64,000 bases of DNA, from the NCBI RefSeq assembly GCF_000003815.2, contig NC_049983.1, positions 11,369,491-11,433,490 on the forward strand. The letters run 5' to 3'. The first letter of the stretch is position 1. Each line of letters begins with the position of its first letter. This document shows, in pieces, positions 12,001-21,588 of this stretch. Both the position numbers and the translations under genes were made by a program. The notes beneath the pieces were generated by a model that worked only from the letters and a program-made list of their open reading frames with translations, ran no database searches and was not told the DNA's origin. Source of the stretch: Branchiostoma floridae. Lineage: Eukaryota > Chordata > Leptocardii > Amphioxiformes > Branchiostomatidae.

Positions 12001-15000
12001 TGTACTTCTTGTCAGGGACCAACTTGTCTGTTGCTACGGTAGCAATGCACCTGGCAGTGAGTAGAAGAAATTGATAGATGATTGTAACATACAGTTGATA
12101 CTATCATTTATCATTGTATGTGATTGAAAATGTAATGCATTTTGTCACAATTATTTAAGGGCCTTACTAATTAAGGACAGACTTACAATGTTCAATAACC
12201 CAAAGTCGTGGGTTATTTGCCTACAAGGTGAAGAAATACTTTGCTGCCTCCTTTGTGATAAATGTTTGAACGCGAAGTTCCAGGCAAGGGAAATAACAAT
12301 AACCTTCAGCTGCTGTTCTCCCATTATGCCAGTAGGGGACAATGTATGCATGTTTTCAGTGCTGGGAAGGTACCGGCATCATGTTGCATTATAGCAGACA
12401 TCTATGGGACAATACTGTTCGGAATCGTAGTTGCTTAACCCTTATACACGGGGCCACCTGCACCCACTCTTTTATACACCTTATGCTAAGCTCCTTACCC
12501 ATCCGGATCCCATGTGTCATTCACGGTGACGATGAACCTGACCCATCTGACTTTATCAGGCGAAAATTCGGTGTCGTCACCGAACACCAACAGGTGTGAA
12601 GCCGTCAGAAACAGCAACAGCGGCACTTGACCCGACCACCACGCCATCTTGTTTTCTAAACCTTTGACACAAAAACACAGACGCACTTTGTACAGTGTGT
12701 GTTCTTGATATCGAACTTTTATCAATCTACGTTAATTGTGTTGTTAAGACCCTCATTTTTTAACTTAAATGATGTGCAGTGTACCCGAAGTTATGTATCA
12801 TTGTACAATTATGTTTTGAAATTAGCTATTAACTTAAGGGATCTTTGGTAGCCCCACCAGAGTCTCTCGACTACCTAGCATGTGATGTTTTCGTCCAATC
12901 CAGCTCCCTGTAATACAAACGATAACATTTGTATGAGTGGACTTTGATATCAAATATGTACAGCACGAGATCTGACATGGAAATATGAGCCTCGATCAGT
13001 TTACAAACAATCCACTAGGGGTCGCCTTGCTTCGGGTGACAAAGCAAATGTTCGCCTGTATATGATTGTAGCGAAAAATGTTTGTGCAAAAATTTCTTTT
13101 TGTTTCTTCAGAAGCATAAACTGATAATCTGATATGGATATTTTTTCTGTACCGGAAGATATCTGTTAAGATCAATGTATACGTATCATTTAATGTTTTA
13201 TTACTTTATATTGATCAACGTTTACAAATTTTCATTTGTCCTGACAGGAGGACACTCTGAGAATCATCTGGTCCTTCAACGATGTTGACCCCGTTGCTCT
13301 GGACGGGCCTGACGGACCGCAGTACCACGGCAGTAACCGCGGGAGTAAGAGCGTCATACTGCTGCAGAAGTCCCCGCCAAACCTCGATCTACAGGACGGA
13401 AATGTCATCACCTTTGACATGACGAACCAAAATGTTAGTCTTTGTCCTATTGTACACTGTACGTCATTAGCGTGTAGTAGCAAACGGATGGAATCAGACT
13501 GTAGAAGGGAAGCCATTCAACACTATGATAATGAAAATATTTCATGTGGCAGTTATCACTTATTGAACGACAGAATGAAGAAACATAAACTTTATTTCCT
13601 CATATCAAGACAACAACACTGGCCGCAAACGACGTTTGCCATTGTCGTTGTTGTTGTCACTCCTACAAATGTACAAATTGTATATCAATATAACTGTTTC
13701 CTGTTCAGCTGAGAGTTCCAACCAGGGAGACAACGTACTGGTGTACATCCTTCCAGCTGCCGGTACTGGACAAAAAGCATCATCTAGTCAAGGTAAGACT
13801 TGTAACGATAACCTGCTTAAAATAACTCTTACTGCTTCTACATTTCATTTGGTAATCTGCAGATGAGCGGAACATCATTGGTGTAGGAGCAGGTTACTAA
13901 ATTAGATGGTAGACTGTCAGACACTTGCATTTCTATACTATGCGCCAGTGTGTGCTATGTTATCATACATCTTATCCATCATGACATCCACGATGAAGTA
14001 GTACAACTGACTGTCCCTTCTAATTGCATTGCATCAGTCAGAATGGCTTATCACTTAGGCCCTCTTTACATGCATTTTCAAAAACACCCGAAACCATGGA
14101 GAATCCCCCAGAAAATGCATGTATAGAGAGATAAGGAGACTCGAATTCTATTCACAGACGAGTCTCTGGGGTGCTTTTGGAAAACGCTTAGGTTTTTCAA
14201 TCACAAGCAAAGCAGGTCAATCTTCACGGAAGAAGACTAGTGGTGCCTGTTACTTGCTCAACATGTCATATTACTTTTTGCCCCTCCTTTTGCGTGATCA
14301 GGTTGAACCACTGGTCCAGCCCGGTAACGAGGGCGTGGTGCACCACATCCTGATCTACCAGTGCTCCCCGGGCTCCACCCCGCCCACCGGCAGCCAGGAG
14401 TGCGCCAGCATGCCATGGGGGAACTGCAAAGCCATCATGGCGGCCTGGGCTGTTGGAGGAACGGTAAGAGTCACCAAAGCACTTTACACGACATTCCACA
14501 ACTGTCCTTAGGCCACGTTGATTTGATTTATTTCTATTTATTTATTCTTATTTATTTAGATTTACCACGTTTGTGGAAGGATTGACATAAAAGTTGACTA
14601 TCACTTTTGCAAAATGTCAACCCGGTGACCAGTCTGTAGGTTTGATCAACTCACACCGGGAAGGTCCCCTACTCTTTTCGATAAGTGCGGCGGGTTCTTT
14701 AACGTGCGTGGGATGTGACTGTCCCCAAACACGGGACCTCCATTTAATGTCCTATCTGAGGGACGGCCATCGCCGAAGCTACTAATAGGTACTCATTCTA
14801 ACCTGAGTAAAGTGAGGAAAGCCATGTAAAGTGCATTTCACAAGGCACAATATCGGTAACACGGTAGGATTCGAACTCGAAATGATTGATATGGCTGACA
14901 TCCTCCGGCAACTCCAAAACTGATGCGAGCGTGCGAATTATAAAAAAAAATTGGCAAAAAAAGTTGCCTTCATCTAAGTGGTCTGGAAGGTTGACAAACA

Positions 15001-18000
15001 CAAAGTATTGAACACTGGACAATAGATTCTTAATGTTTGCTTTCACATATTCTTCTGTGGCATTGGAATTGACGTTGACGTTGATACATGTTTTCTGATG
15101 TATATATCTTTATCTATGATATGTATTTGCTACTTTTGCAGATGTTCTGTATATGATAAAGCATGGTTGACAAAATTGACGGGCAAGCGGATACCATCCA
15201 TATAATCAAATCTACAAGGCTTTACTGCCGTAAAACGGCCATGGGCCTTTTCCTTGTACCTACCTTCTTTGCTGTTGATGTACAGGGCTACACATATCCT
15301 GAACATGTCGGATTATCCATGGGGACAGCCGATGATCCGAGCTACGTCGTCATGCAGACGCACTACGACAATCCCCAACGTCTGAACAGTTAGTAAAGCA
15401 ATCAAATGATTGTAGTCATAGCGAGATAGTGCAAGAATAGAGTGCGAATTGCTTCGTATTTTGCAATTGCCCCAAACTTTTATATATGAGACCGTGACTT
15501 CTTTTGATTTTTTACAGATGTTTACGACAATTCCGGAATAAGGTTCTACTACACGCCCGATGTGCGGCAGTACGACGCTGGGATTTTGGAGGTTGGGATC
15601 CAGGTGAACCAAGACCACGCCATCCCGCCCCAGGCAGACACATACGACAGCGCCGCCTACTGTTACAAGGAGTGCCTTGACCCGGTACGTCGACGTCCTT
15701 TTATGTGCCAAATTTTGTGAAGCACCAGTTTCACCTATTGGGCTCTTTGTTTTTCTGCCCTGATCCAGCTTTGCTGTATCGTCCTCGTTTTATCATACAT
15801 CTGCATGCGTGACTGTATGTGAATATGTATGCATATGTGGGTGAGCGTGTCTGTGTCTGTGTGCGTGTCTGTGTGTGTGTGTGTGCGTCTCTCCCTCTGT
15901 GAGTGTGTGTGTATGCGCGAGTGTGTGTGCGCGCGTGCGTGCGTGCTCACTTGCGTGTGGTCTGAATATCTACATCTCAAGAGTAGAACCTCCTTGTGTT
16001 TGCCTGTGTCTCAACAATCCCTTCACCCCCTTAGTACCTACAACAGCTGGGAGAGCCCATCAACGTGTTCGCCTCCATGCTGCACGCTCACAATGTGGGA
16101 GTCGGGGTGCGGACCAAGTTGGTGAGGAACGGAGTTGTGGAGAGTTACCTCGGCCGTGACGACAACTACGACTTCGATCTTCAGGAAACCCGCTTTCTGT
16201 ACCCGGAGGTCGCCATCAAGGAGGTCAGCGCAAACACTTCAGGATCTGTTTGTTTGTTTGTTTGTTTATTCTTTATTTAACCAGGGTGAAACATATCGCC
16301 TGACGGCGTTTTTCAAAGCCCCCTGGGGGGAGAGCCCCAAACATAAGTCATACATAAAGTTCAACAAAAGCAAATCTGTCTTATAATTTTGTCCACTTTG
16401 TGTCATGTAATGTTTTCCTGTCACTCCTGATTGATGAGCCATCGAATATATGTGTGCCCTACACAAATGATTATGTTGATGCATCGTCCAAGTATTTACC
16501 GACATTACATCATCCTTGCCAAATGTTCTTCGATGCAACGCACAACATCACAATGCCATATGTTCGATCTTCTTTGATAAAACTGTTTCTTCATTCCATT
16601 TCCTTCAGGGAGACGAACTTATCACAGAATGCAGCTATCGCACAACCAACCTGAACACGTTTACTTTCGTAAGTAGATTGTGATGCTAACATGCTAAGAA
16701 ATTCGCACCTTACTGGATAAACACATTCTCCTGCGCTGAGCTGAAATCGCGTCCTAAAATCGCTTGAAACTAATGTGTTCTAGGACGCGGGCTCAGAGTA
16801 ATCATACAGTCACTAAATTCTGTTACCTTGACAGTCTAGAGCAGATATCTCATTGGCTGTGTTCTAATTAGATCTGTGCTACCCTTGACTTTATAATGGG
16901 AGTATCATGCAAAACATACAAGTATGACCGAAAGACACAAAAGTGTAAATCTATCATTTTTAAAAGTTCGTTGAGCGCTATGTCATATCGCTCGGTAGCA
17001 GAGGCGCCGCCTTCAGGAAGTTACCCTCTCGAGTACCACGAACACTAATCGATATGGCGATGCAGCGCTTTGGATTGATAGATTTGATAGATCATCGATA
17101 GTGGTCGTGCAATATAGACCTGAACAGGTACATTTTCTTGAACTAGTTGACCTGTAAATTCCAACACATCCTATGATTTACTGCTCGCTGGGTCACGTGT
17201 TTCTATCTGCATAACGTGACGTCACGGCAGCAGTGGATTGTTCCTTGCTTGACAAAGACTGGTGCTGTTCAGTCGAAAATTGAGGATGCTGAGGAGTTTT
17301 GTGTTGGAATTTACAATTCAACTAGTTGAAGAATGACTCCTAACAACACAGATGAACTTTCAAGTTAAGGTACATTTTCCTCATGAAGGGAGGACAGGCC
17401 TCATCGGAGGAGATGTGTCAGAACTACCTGCAGTACTACCCACGGTTCAAACTGGAGCACTGCGACAGCCTGCCCTACATCCTGCATGGTGTGGAATTCT
17501 TCGGCATTACCCAGCTCGATAAGTGAGTACATAGGGCGGTCATGCTGTGCTTTTCTTGGGCTTTCAATGAAGAGTTTAGGCCATCTTTCCACCAGGCGAT
17601 CGCCGTGCGACCGTACAACGAGCAAAGTCGGTTTTGTGTAACCTTTGATTTTATGATTGAAAAATCATTCAATATGTTAAAGTATGATGTAAAAGGCAAC
17701 AAAAGGTAGATCTGTGAAATCAGAGATTGGTGGCCGCAGCGCGGAAGGAGGTGTAACACACAAACACTCCTGGTGATAAACATGTTCTTGGAGCGCTGCT
17801 CAGAAGTAAGAAAAGGTTACAATTCATATTGTATGGTGGAATTTGCCATACTTCTTCTTCTTTTGAGTGCCACATCTCATTAGGTTGAGGGCTCAGGCAC
17901 TGGGGGAAGGGGATCATTTTCTCGGTGCAGGTGCAGGTTGGTGGGTAGTGCCTTCTGGCTTCTCAGTGGGCAGGGGTGTCGCTCCCTGACCGCCACTCTG

Positions 18001-18965
18001 CTGTGTGAACTTGTAGACGATCTGTCTTAGCTTGCTTCTAAAATTTGTATCACACAGCCGAAATCCCCCTCACGTGGTCAAACCAGACAGCATGGCCGGT
18101 ATGAACATCGGTGCCGTCCTGAACCAGCACCCTTGGAGCGTGGAGGAAGCAGAGAGGTTCGAGCAGCACGTGCGCAGTGGGCCCAACGTGGTGAGGTGTA
18201 AGGGGAGTACTGGATTCAACAATCTGGTAAGCTTTCAGAACACAGTCTACTGCAATAACATTGTTATCAGCATGCATTGTCGTGTGCTGTGGTTTTGCGT
18301 CTTTTAGAGCCCTCAATTCAGAACACATGGAGTATTCCTTCGAATAGTTGTATATCTTGTCGCCAAAGACACTAAAATATGTCCGTATCCAAGCTATCTC
18401 TAACGTTACCACGCGGTTGCTTCTGGGTCTGTTTTAGAAATACCTGGAAATCTAGTACCGTTAGTTTAGCACGGCCAACTTTTCTTTAGAAATTTCAAAG
18501 TAGGATGGCAAACAATAACCATTACATGACAAAACGATCTTTATAACTTTTGTAACTGCTTAAAGAAAAATCGACTTTCTCTATGTTTATAAATACTAGT
18601 AGTACATGAGGAAGCATGACTAGACATCAGAAACCCAAAGACTGTACAGTACCAATTTGCCATCATGTAGACGTACATGTACATGGAGTACTTATAGTTT
18701 TGGTTCAGTAGACCTTATTCAAGAATAGTTGTAGAGTTCGTTACATCGTGTAGAAATGTTGATCATTAATGTTACTATACATATAATCATAAATGTTACT
18801 ATACATATAACTATCATCATTATCTCTAGGCTGGCATCAATGGACAGATCTGGGACCCTCTCCCCGAGCCGACTGTCGTGGTGTCCAACTCCACCGTGTC
18901 AGGATGCTGAGGACACGGCGTCAGCAAAGTCACGCACAGGCACGCTGAAGCTATGCACGAATAAA
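1..18965 (+). CDS. MOXD1: DBH-like copper monooxygenase (MOXD1 family), copy A, 5'-partial gene
   Basis: Copper type II ascorbate-dependent monooxygenase; the family hydroxylates small substrates in the secretory pathway, and the substrate here is unknown. Exon numbering follows the complete copy B. Coding exons: <1-11 (end of exon 2), 6123-6209, 6594-6796, 8555-8704, 13248-13433, 13709-13792, 14302-14463, 15286-15388, 15518-15684, 16035-16223, 16609-16668, 17389-17522, 18058-18226, 18830-18910 (stop TGA). Phases match copy B at every junction. A DOMON domain (exons 4-6) precedes the copper domains. Ligands visible are the His-His of [10 protein letters not shown] (exon 8), the His of MQTHYDN (exon 9), His-x-His of MLHAHNV (exon 11) and the Met of SSEEMC (exon 13), so it looks catalytically competent. 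Exon 1 and most of exon 2 lie left of the window. Intron 2 is swollen to 6.1 kb, against 243 bp in copy B. An antisense gene sits in intron 5. AATAAA is at 18960. Confidence 0.9.
540..3075. repeat. Minisatellite array, about 115-bp unit, about 22-23 copies
   Basis: The unit contains ctttgaatccgcgcag, ttaagcgaactaggggagac, cttatatg and acgtatatgaaatgttgcgt. Unit starts at 782, 897, 1012 and 1127 give exactly 115 bp. Some units are about 12 bp shorter (cttatctaatccgcg variant). Outer copies (near 560, 690, 2960, 3060) are degenerate, as expected for array edges. Every unit carries the inverted repeat GGGGAGACCTCCCC. Confidence 0.9.
3082..4190 (+). other. Non-repetitive core of the intron-2 element; small ORFs of unknown nature
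   Basis: No protein family recognised. Several short ORFs exist on both strands. The most gene-like is a 53-codon reading from ATG 3982 to TAG 4143, with a cysteine cluster (DCCTELRNRCDCFNC), followed 41 bp later by AATAAA at 4184-4189. Its frame stays open upstream to a TAG at about 3943, with a possible acceptor (ctctag) there, so it could be a terminal exon. It may equally be chance. Confidence 0.3.
4260..5500. repeat. Minisatellite array, about 141-bp unit, about 9 copies
   Basis: The anchor tttaaacatg recurs at 4318, 4461, 4600, 4741, 4882, 5023, 5164, 5305 and 5446 (spacing 139-143). The unit includes gcacacgtatatgagacgta, caaataaacgtgaag and taagctgctgaaaaggcac. The last copy is diverged. 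Confidence 0.9.
5687..5860. mobile_element. Palindromic MITE (GGCT...AGYC, 3-bp TSD type), copy A intron 2
   Basis: 174 bp with inverted arms GTCACATATCCAAACCGGGG and GTCACATTTCCAAACCGGGG (the latter read on the minus strand). Flanked by tta and tca, where copy B has a single tta-ctca. Same family as 8709-8910: both contain tatgacataaaag. A 3-bp TWA/TNA duplication is typical of PIF/Harbinger elements, so that class is inferred. Confidence 0.75.
6123..6209 (+). CDS. MOXD1: Copy A exon 3: Gly/Thr/Ser/Pro linker
   Basis: 87 bp, phase 1 to phase 1, acceptor ccatag, donor gtgaga. Encodes a low-complexity linker ([20 protein letters not shown] then PPSGVLASP) between the coiled coil and the DOMON domain. 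Confidence 0.85.
6594..6796 (+). CDS. MOXD1: Copy A exon 4: DOMON domain, first half
   Basis: 203 bp, acceptor aaacacag, donor gtaaac. Encodes [20 protein letters not shown] and onward, with [27 protein letters not shown] and [11 protein letters not shown], typical of the DOMON beta-sandwich of DBH and MOXD1. Confidence 0.92.
7241..8340. mobile_element. About 1.1 kb insertion with five 162-bp internal repeats, copy A intron 4
   Basis: Absent from copy B. The inner core 7260-8293 is bounded by inverted ATATTGCAATCCAT. Internal units (anchor catttttagtcaaaaat) start near 7418, 7579, 7741, 7903 and 8065, a 161-162 bp period. They also share gtcatatgtccaatgcacct and aaatttcaggtcatttgg. No coding capacity. 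Class unknown. Confidence 0.65.
8555..8704 (+). CDS. MOXD1: Copy A exon 5: DOMON domain, second half
   Basis: 150 bp, phase 0 to 0, encoding [17 protein letters not shown] onward to DREIT. The donor gtaagg is a hybrid: gtaa is host sequence and the following gg is the first two bases of a mobile element inserted at 8709. Confidence 0.92.
8709..8910. mobile_element. Palindromic MITE inside the exon 5 splice donor, copy A
   Basis: 202 bp beginning GGCC and ending AGCC, with arms around ATTTCCRAACCGGG. Exact TAA target-site duplication: acgg-TAA-element-TAA-agtt, against acgg-TAA-agtt in copy B. The duplication covers donor positions +2 to +4. Confidence 0.85.
8911..11217. other. Copy A intron 5, 5' part
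   Basis: Non-coding and alignable in pieces with copy B (about 25600-30030). It holds no gene I can support. An AATAAA on the minus strand at 10889-10894 could serve the nested antisense gene. Confidence 0.6.
11218..11439 (-). CDS. Nested gene A exon 3
   Basis: 222 bp including the stop. Encodes [20 protein letters not shown] onward to [16 protein letters not shown]. Confidence 0.85.
   Translation of the reverse strand, partial: SVDLTFHSSVVLDASPPTCKIPWNGTYVSPHPNTDPIMDSPLPGCFTMDSREGYHMTAYWFYLLDWGGAGDMH
11218..12647 (-). CDS. Nested antisense gene A: 168-aa secreted glycoprotein, family unknown
   Basis: Three coding exons read right to left: 12499-12647, 11915-12050, 11218-11439 (stop TAG at 11218-11220). 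Junctions: phase 2 with donor gtaagg and acceptor tgccag; phase 0 with donor gtgagg and acceptor ttctag. The protein begins [20 protein letters not shown], a clear signal peptide probably cleaved after VFG. The mature chain has four cysteines and three N-glycosylation sequons (NDTW, NETE, NGTY), so it is likely secreted or lumenal with two disulfides. I do not recognise the family. It lies inside intron 5 of the monooxygenase on the opposite strand, and its paralogue at 30034-31481 is open with identical exon lengths, arguing for selection. Confidence 0.85.
11915..12050 (-). CDS. Nested gene A exon 2
   Basis: 136 bp. Encodes [20 protein letters not shown], then [20 protein letters not shown] and APNKM. 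Confidence 0.85.
12499..12647 (-). CDS. Nested gene A exon 1 (signal peptide)
   Basis: 149 bp from ATG (context aacaagATGG) to donor gtaagg. Encodes the signal peptide and [20 protein letters not shown] then DTWDPD. Confidence 0.85.
12715..12726 (-). promoter_or_regulatory. TATA-like element of nested gene A
   Basis: GATAAAAG on the minus strand about 72 bp upstream of the ATG. Copy B has TATAAAG at the equivalent site (31553-31559). Confidence 0.35.
13248..13433 (+). CDS. MOXD1: Copy A exon 6: DOMON end and connector
   Basis: 186 bp, phase 0 to 0. Encodes [20 protein letters not shown] onward to TFDMTNQN. Donor gttagt is a weaker consensus, shared with copy B. Confidence 0.92.
13709..13792 (+). 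CDS. MOXD1: Copy A exon 7: start of copper domain 1
   Basis: 84 bp, phase 0. Encodes [18 protein letters not shown] and DKKHHLVK. The TTYWC motif opens the N-terminal Cu2-monooxygenase domain in this family. Confidence 0.9.
14302..14463 (+). CDS. MOXD1: Copy A exon 8: CuH His-His site
   Basis: 162 bp, phase 0. Contains [11 protein letters not shown], the paired histidines that bind the CuH copper in PHM and DBH, then [18 protein letters not shown]. Confidence 0.93.
14640..14935 (-). mobile_element. tRNA-headed SINE, copy A intron 8
   Basis: Read on the minus strand: a B-box-like gagttcgaatccta, then gtgccttgtgaaatgcactt, then a long tail with aggtcccgtg, cacgttaaagaaccc and agagtaggggacctt. 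The tail is shared with 51160-51330 and, in part, 49540-49620. Absent from copy B. Confidence 0.6.
15286..15388 (+). CDS. MOXD1: Copy A exon 9: third CuH histidine
   Basis: 103 bp, phase 0 to 1. Contains [15 protein letters not shown] with the third CuH histidine. The donor is gttagt (AAC-A|gttagt), where copy B has AAC-G|gtaggt. Confidence 0.88.
15518..15684 (+). CDS. MOXD1: Copy A exon 10
   Basis: 167 bp, phase 1 to 0. Encodes [20 protein letters not shown] onward to YCYKECLDP. The split codon gives Asn here and Asp in copy B. Confidence 0.92.
15837..15962. repeat. (TG)n-rich microsatellite, copy A intron 10
   Basis: Impure TG/CG tract. Copy B has an equivalent tract at 35950-36085, so it predates the duplication. 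Long open frames through it are low-complexity artefacts. Confidence 0.85.
16035..16223 (+). CDS. MOXD1: Copy A exon 11: CuM His-x-His site
   Basis: 189 bp, phase 0. Contains [19 protein letters not shown], the His-x-His pair of the second (CuM) copper site, and [13 protein letters not shown]. Confidence 0.93.
16609..16668 (+). CDS. MOXD1: Copy A exon 12
   Basis: 60 bp, phase 0. Encodes [20 protein letters not shown], a conserved strand with the family GD-L-T-C spacing. Confidence 0.88.
17389..17522 (+). CDS. MOXD1: Copy A exon 13: CuM methionine
   Basis: 134 bp, phase 0 to 2. Starts [20 protein letters not shown]; the Met of EEMC is the CuM ligand. The acceptor ends in aag rather than cag (catgaag), as it does in copy B. 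Confidence 0.9.
18058..18226 (+). CDS. MOXD1: Copy A exon 14
   Basis: 169 bp, phase 2 to 0. Encodes [20 protein letters not shown] onward to GSTGFNNL. It has two more codons (Pro-Pro) than copy B. Confidence 0.9.
18830..18910 (+). CDS. MOXD1: Copy A exon 15: C-terminus
   Basis: 81 bp including TGA. Encodes [20 protein letters not shown] then STVSGC. No membrane segment or retention motif is visible at the C-terminus. Confidence 0.9.
   Translation, partial: AGINGQIWDPLPEPTVVVSNSTVSGC
18960..18965 (+). terminator. Poly(A) signal, copy A
   Basis: AATAAA 49 bp after the stop codon. The same hexamer sits at the equivalent place in copy B. Confidence 0.7.
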
Positions 18966-19377
18966 GTACTTACAATTTGAGGACATCCAATCCTTTTTTC
19001 GTTCTTTTGATATCTGTGTAGGTATGCTTTTCTAGCCCGGTTTCCATGCGCGCTATATACTAGTACTCTGGCTACAAATCGCTTCTTGTGGATCGAGTCA
19101 GAAAGGGATGCATTGATAGCTGGTTATTGTTGTTCTGGGGAAGAATCGAATATTTGACATGACCGAGAAGATCATTAATGCTGTTTTGTAGATGAAATAA
19201 CCTCAGTTTTTTTTTTTACCAAGCTGTAGTATGGTCTTTTTTCGCAATGGCGAATAGAACTAAACAGACGTGGCTACTTTTGCTATGGTGATGGTCTTAC
19301 CTCCTTCGGTGCAGTTTCCAGTGGTTCCAACAGGTGGCGTCGTAGCACACGCAATTACAATAACATCACTTTTACAA

Positions 19378-20141
19378 GAGTTCGGAGACCTCATAATTCC
19401 ATGAAATATTCTGATTATGCAAATGACTTTCAAATCTGCATAATTTATGCTTGCTGATGTACACCTTTCACTAATTTACACAGGCCACAATGTTGACAGC
19501 TCAATCATTACTACATGAATGAAGAAGAATTAGGACACTTTCACATTAATTATGCAAATTAGGGATTTAATCGCATAATTGAAATCTGCTTATCTTCCAC
19601 CGACATATGTTACATGTATTTGAGTCCAATATTGGAAAACACTATGAATATAGATTTTCCTCATTAAGTATACAAATTAGGTCCAAATTTGCATAATTTG
19701 CACTTCAATATGTACATCTCTGCCACAGGTACCTGCATATCAAATATCATGGAAATTCATCATTCCTATGTTCCGTTATGCTCCTTAGAAGATTTTGACT
19801 AAACCGCTCCTGCAGTTCCAGAGCAAGCTGGTAGGGAGCCCAAACATACAAAACTTATTCCTTACACCATGAGCTATCTGCCACCAGAAATCAAGACCAT
19901 AGCATGTCCAGGTAAAAGGATACAAAAAATTAACTTCTGCTGCAGTACCAAGGTCACACACTAGGGGGCCCAAAATTGACCTTCGTCTTCGCAACCCCTA
20001 CCTACACGCTAAATATCATCGTAGTCCATCAAGAGGTTCTAAAGTTATGCTTACCACCAATATCCGGAAACACAAACAGACACACACACACACACACACA
20101 GACAGACACACCAAAACTATACCTCCATTTTTCATGGAGGT
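19378..20141. mobile_element. Insertion in copy A 3' flank (cattaattatgcaaattag family)
   Basis: Absent from copy B, where the flanks join as ttttacaatgaaaagcc near 39240. Ends are imperfectly inverted (cctcataattccatgaaat and acctccatttttcatggagg). Contains attatgcaaatt motifs, gtagggagcccaaa and a (CA)n run near 20080. Related to 20610-21430 and 26304-27669. Confidence 0.6.
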
Positions 20142-20609
20142 AATGAAAAGCCAACACCTCGATCGACAACAGTCAATGAAAAAGCAGCAAGGGAGGGAGG
20201 GATGAAATAAAGGCGTGAAGAGAAACAAAAGGCTACAAACCAAATCAACCACAGGATTCACAATTACAAGTGCACCTCACTTGATTTACATTGATTTGGA
20301 TCGTAACATTGCAGTGTAAAATGTAACTGGACCACAGACATCGATTTATTGAATCACGCACCACAGAGCACGTTACAGAAACATTCGAACCAAAAATGGC
20401 AATAGATACACTACGATACAATCTAAAAATCAGCACAATAGATACTTATTGATACCATAGATAAAATAGCACAATAGGATATGCTAACAACCAGCCCATT
20501 CCGTAACAATTGAATCATGAGTATAAAATCGTCGGTACCATCTATTGCTATCCTATAGTACCATCTGGCATTTGCGGGAATTACTAAGTAATCCATTTCC
20601 CGTCATACT

Positions 20610-21430
20610 TTATAATTTCCTCATTAATTATACAAATAATGCCCTCATTTGCATAACATGAAATTCGTTATGAACAACTTTGCCTAAACTATCTGCATGC
20701 CTAAAATGATGGCAATCCATCGTTGCTCTCTGCAGTTATCCTCTTTGGAATGTCAAAATACCCCTGCAGTTCCAAAATTAACTGTTATAGGGGGCTGAAA
20801 CTTGGCCCACTATGTCATGACGCTGAAAGCTGTCTACCATCCAAATGTCAAGACCATATCATTACATGTCCGGGACAGGAGATACATTGAAAAAACTGCT
20901 ATGATAGAATTCTCATTAATTATGCAAATGTAATCTAATTTTGCATAACTAGTACAACATTGTCTACTTAAGGTATCTACATACCAAAAATCATGAAAAT
21001 CCGTTGTTCCCTTCTTGAGTTACCGTCTTCAGAAGTTTTTGACAAAAATGCCCCTGCTATCCCAAAACTAGTCAATAGGGGGCCCTTAACTTATGTCACT
21101 TATTTCTGAGCACAAGAGCTATCTAACACCCCAAAATCGTGACCATAGCTTCTTCAGAACACGACATGGGAAACCAGGAAGTTGCGCTGCAGTACGAAGG
21201 GAAGCCGCTAGGGAGCCCAAAATCTAATCATTTCCAGCTCTCATCACACCCTACCAACAGACCAAGTATGAAACCAATTTACCCAGCCGTTCTTGAGTTA
21301 TCTTGTTTACACACAAACACACAGACAGACAGACAAACGCAGGGTAAAATATAACCTCCATGACATTTCATTGGGGTAATGACATTTCATGGGGGTAAAT
21401 ATAACCTCCATAACATTTCATGGAGGTAAC
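20610..21430. mobile_element. Second member of the cattaattatgcaaattag family
   Basis: Shares attatgcaaat, catgaaaatccgttgttccc, atagggggccc, acagacagacag and a terminal acctccataacatttcatgg. The left end appears truncated. At this place copy B has unrelated sequence (39710-40320). Confidence 0.5.
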
Positions 21431-21508
21431 AATGTTGTGTTTTGTATCGTCTTGGCCAACATCATAAATCCTTTTGATAAATCCTGTAAATGGCGCATCT
21501 TGTACACG
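21431..21508. other. End of the segmental duplication, copy A side
   Basis: Sequence around gttttgtatcgtcttgg and aacatcataaatcctttt matches copy B 40333-40397. Similarity then stops, giving the 3' boundary of the duplicated unit. Confidence 0.6.
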
Positions 21509-21588
21509 TCATAAAGTGGATCTTAGCTCGAATGGTAGTGCATGTCCTTAACCATGCATGGTTCAGTGACCGTATCAAGTGAATCTGT

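Noticed and set aside
15735-16125. Open frames on both strands through the TG tract
   Set aside because: Low-complexity Cys-Val/His-Thr translations of a microsatellite; the only real coding there is exon 11 from 16035.
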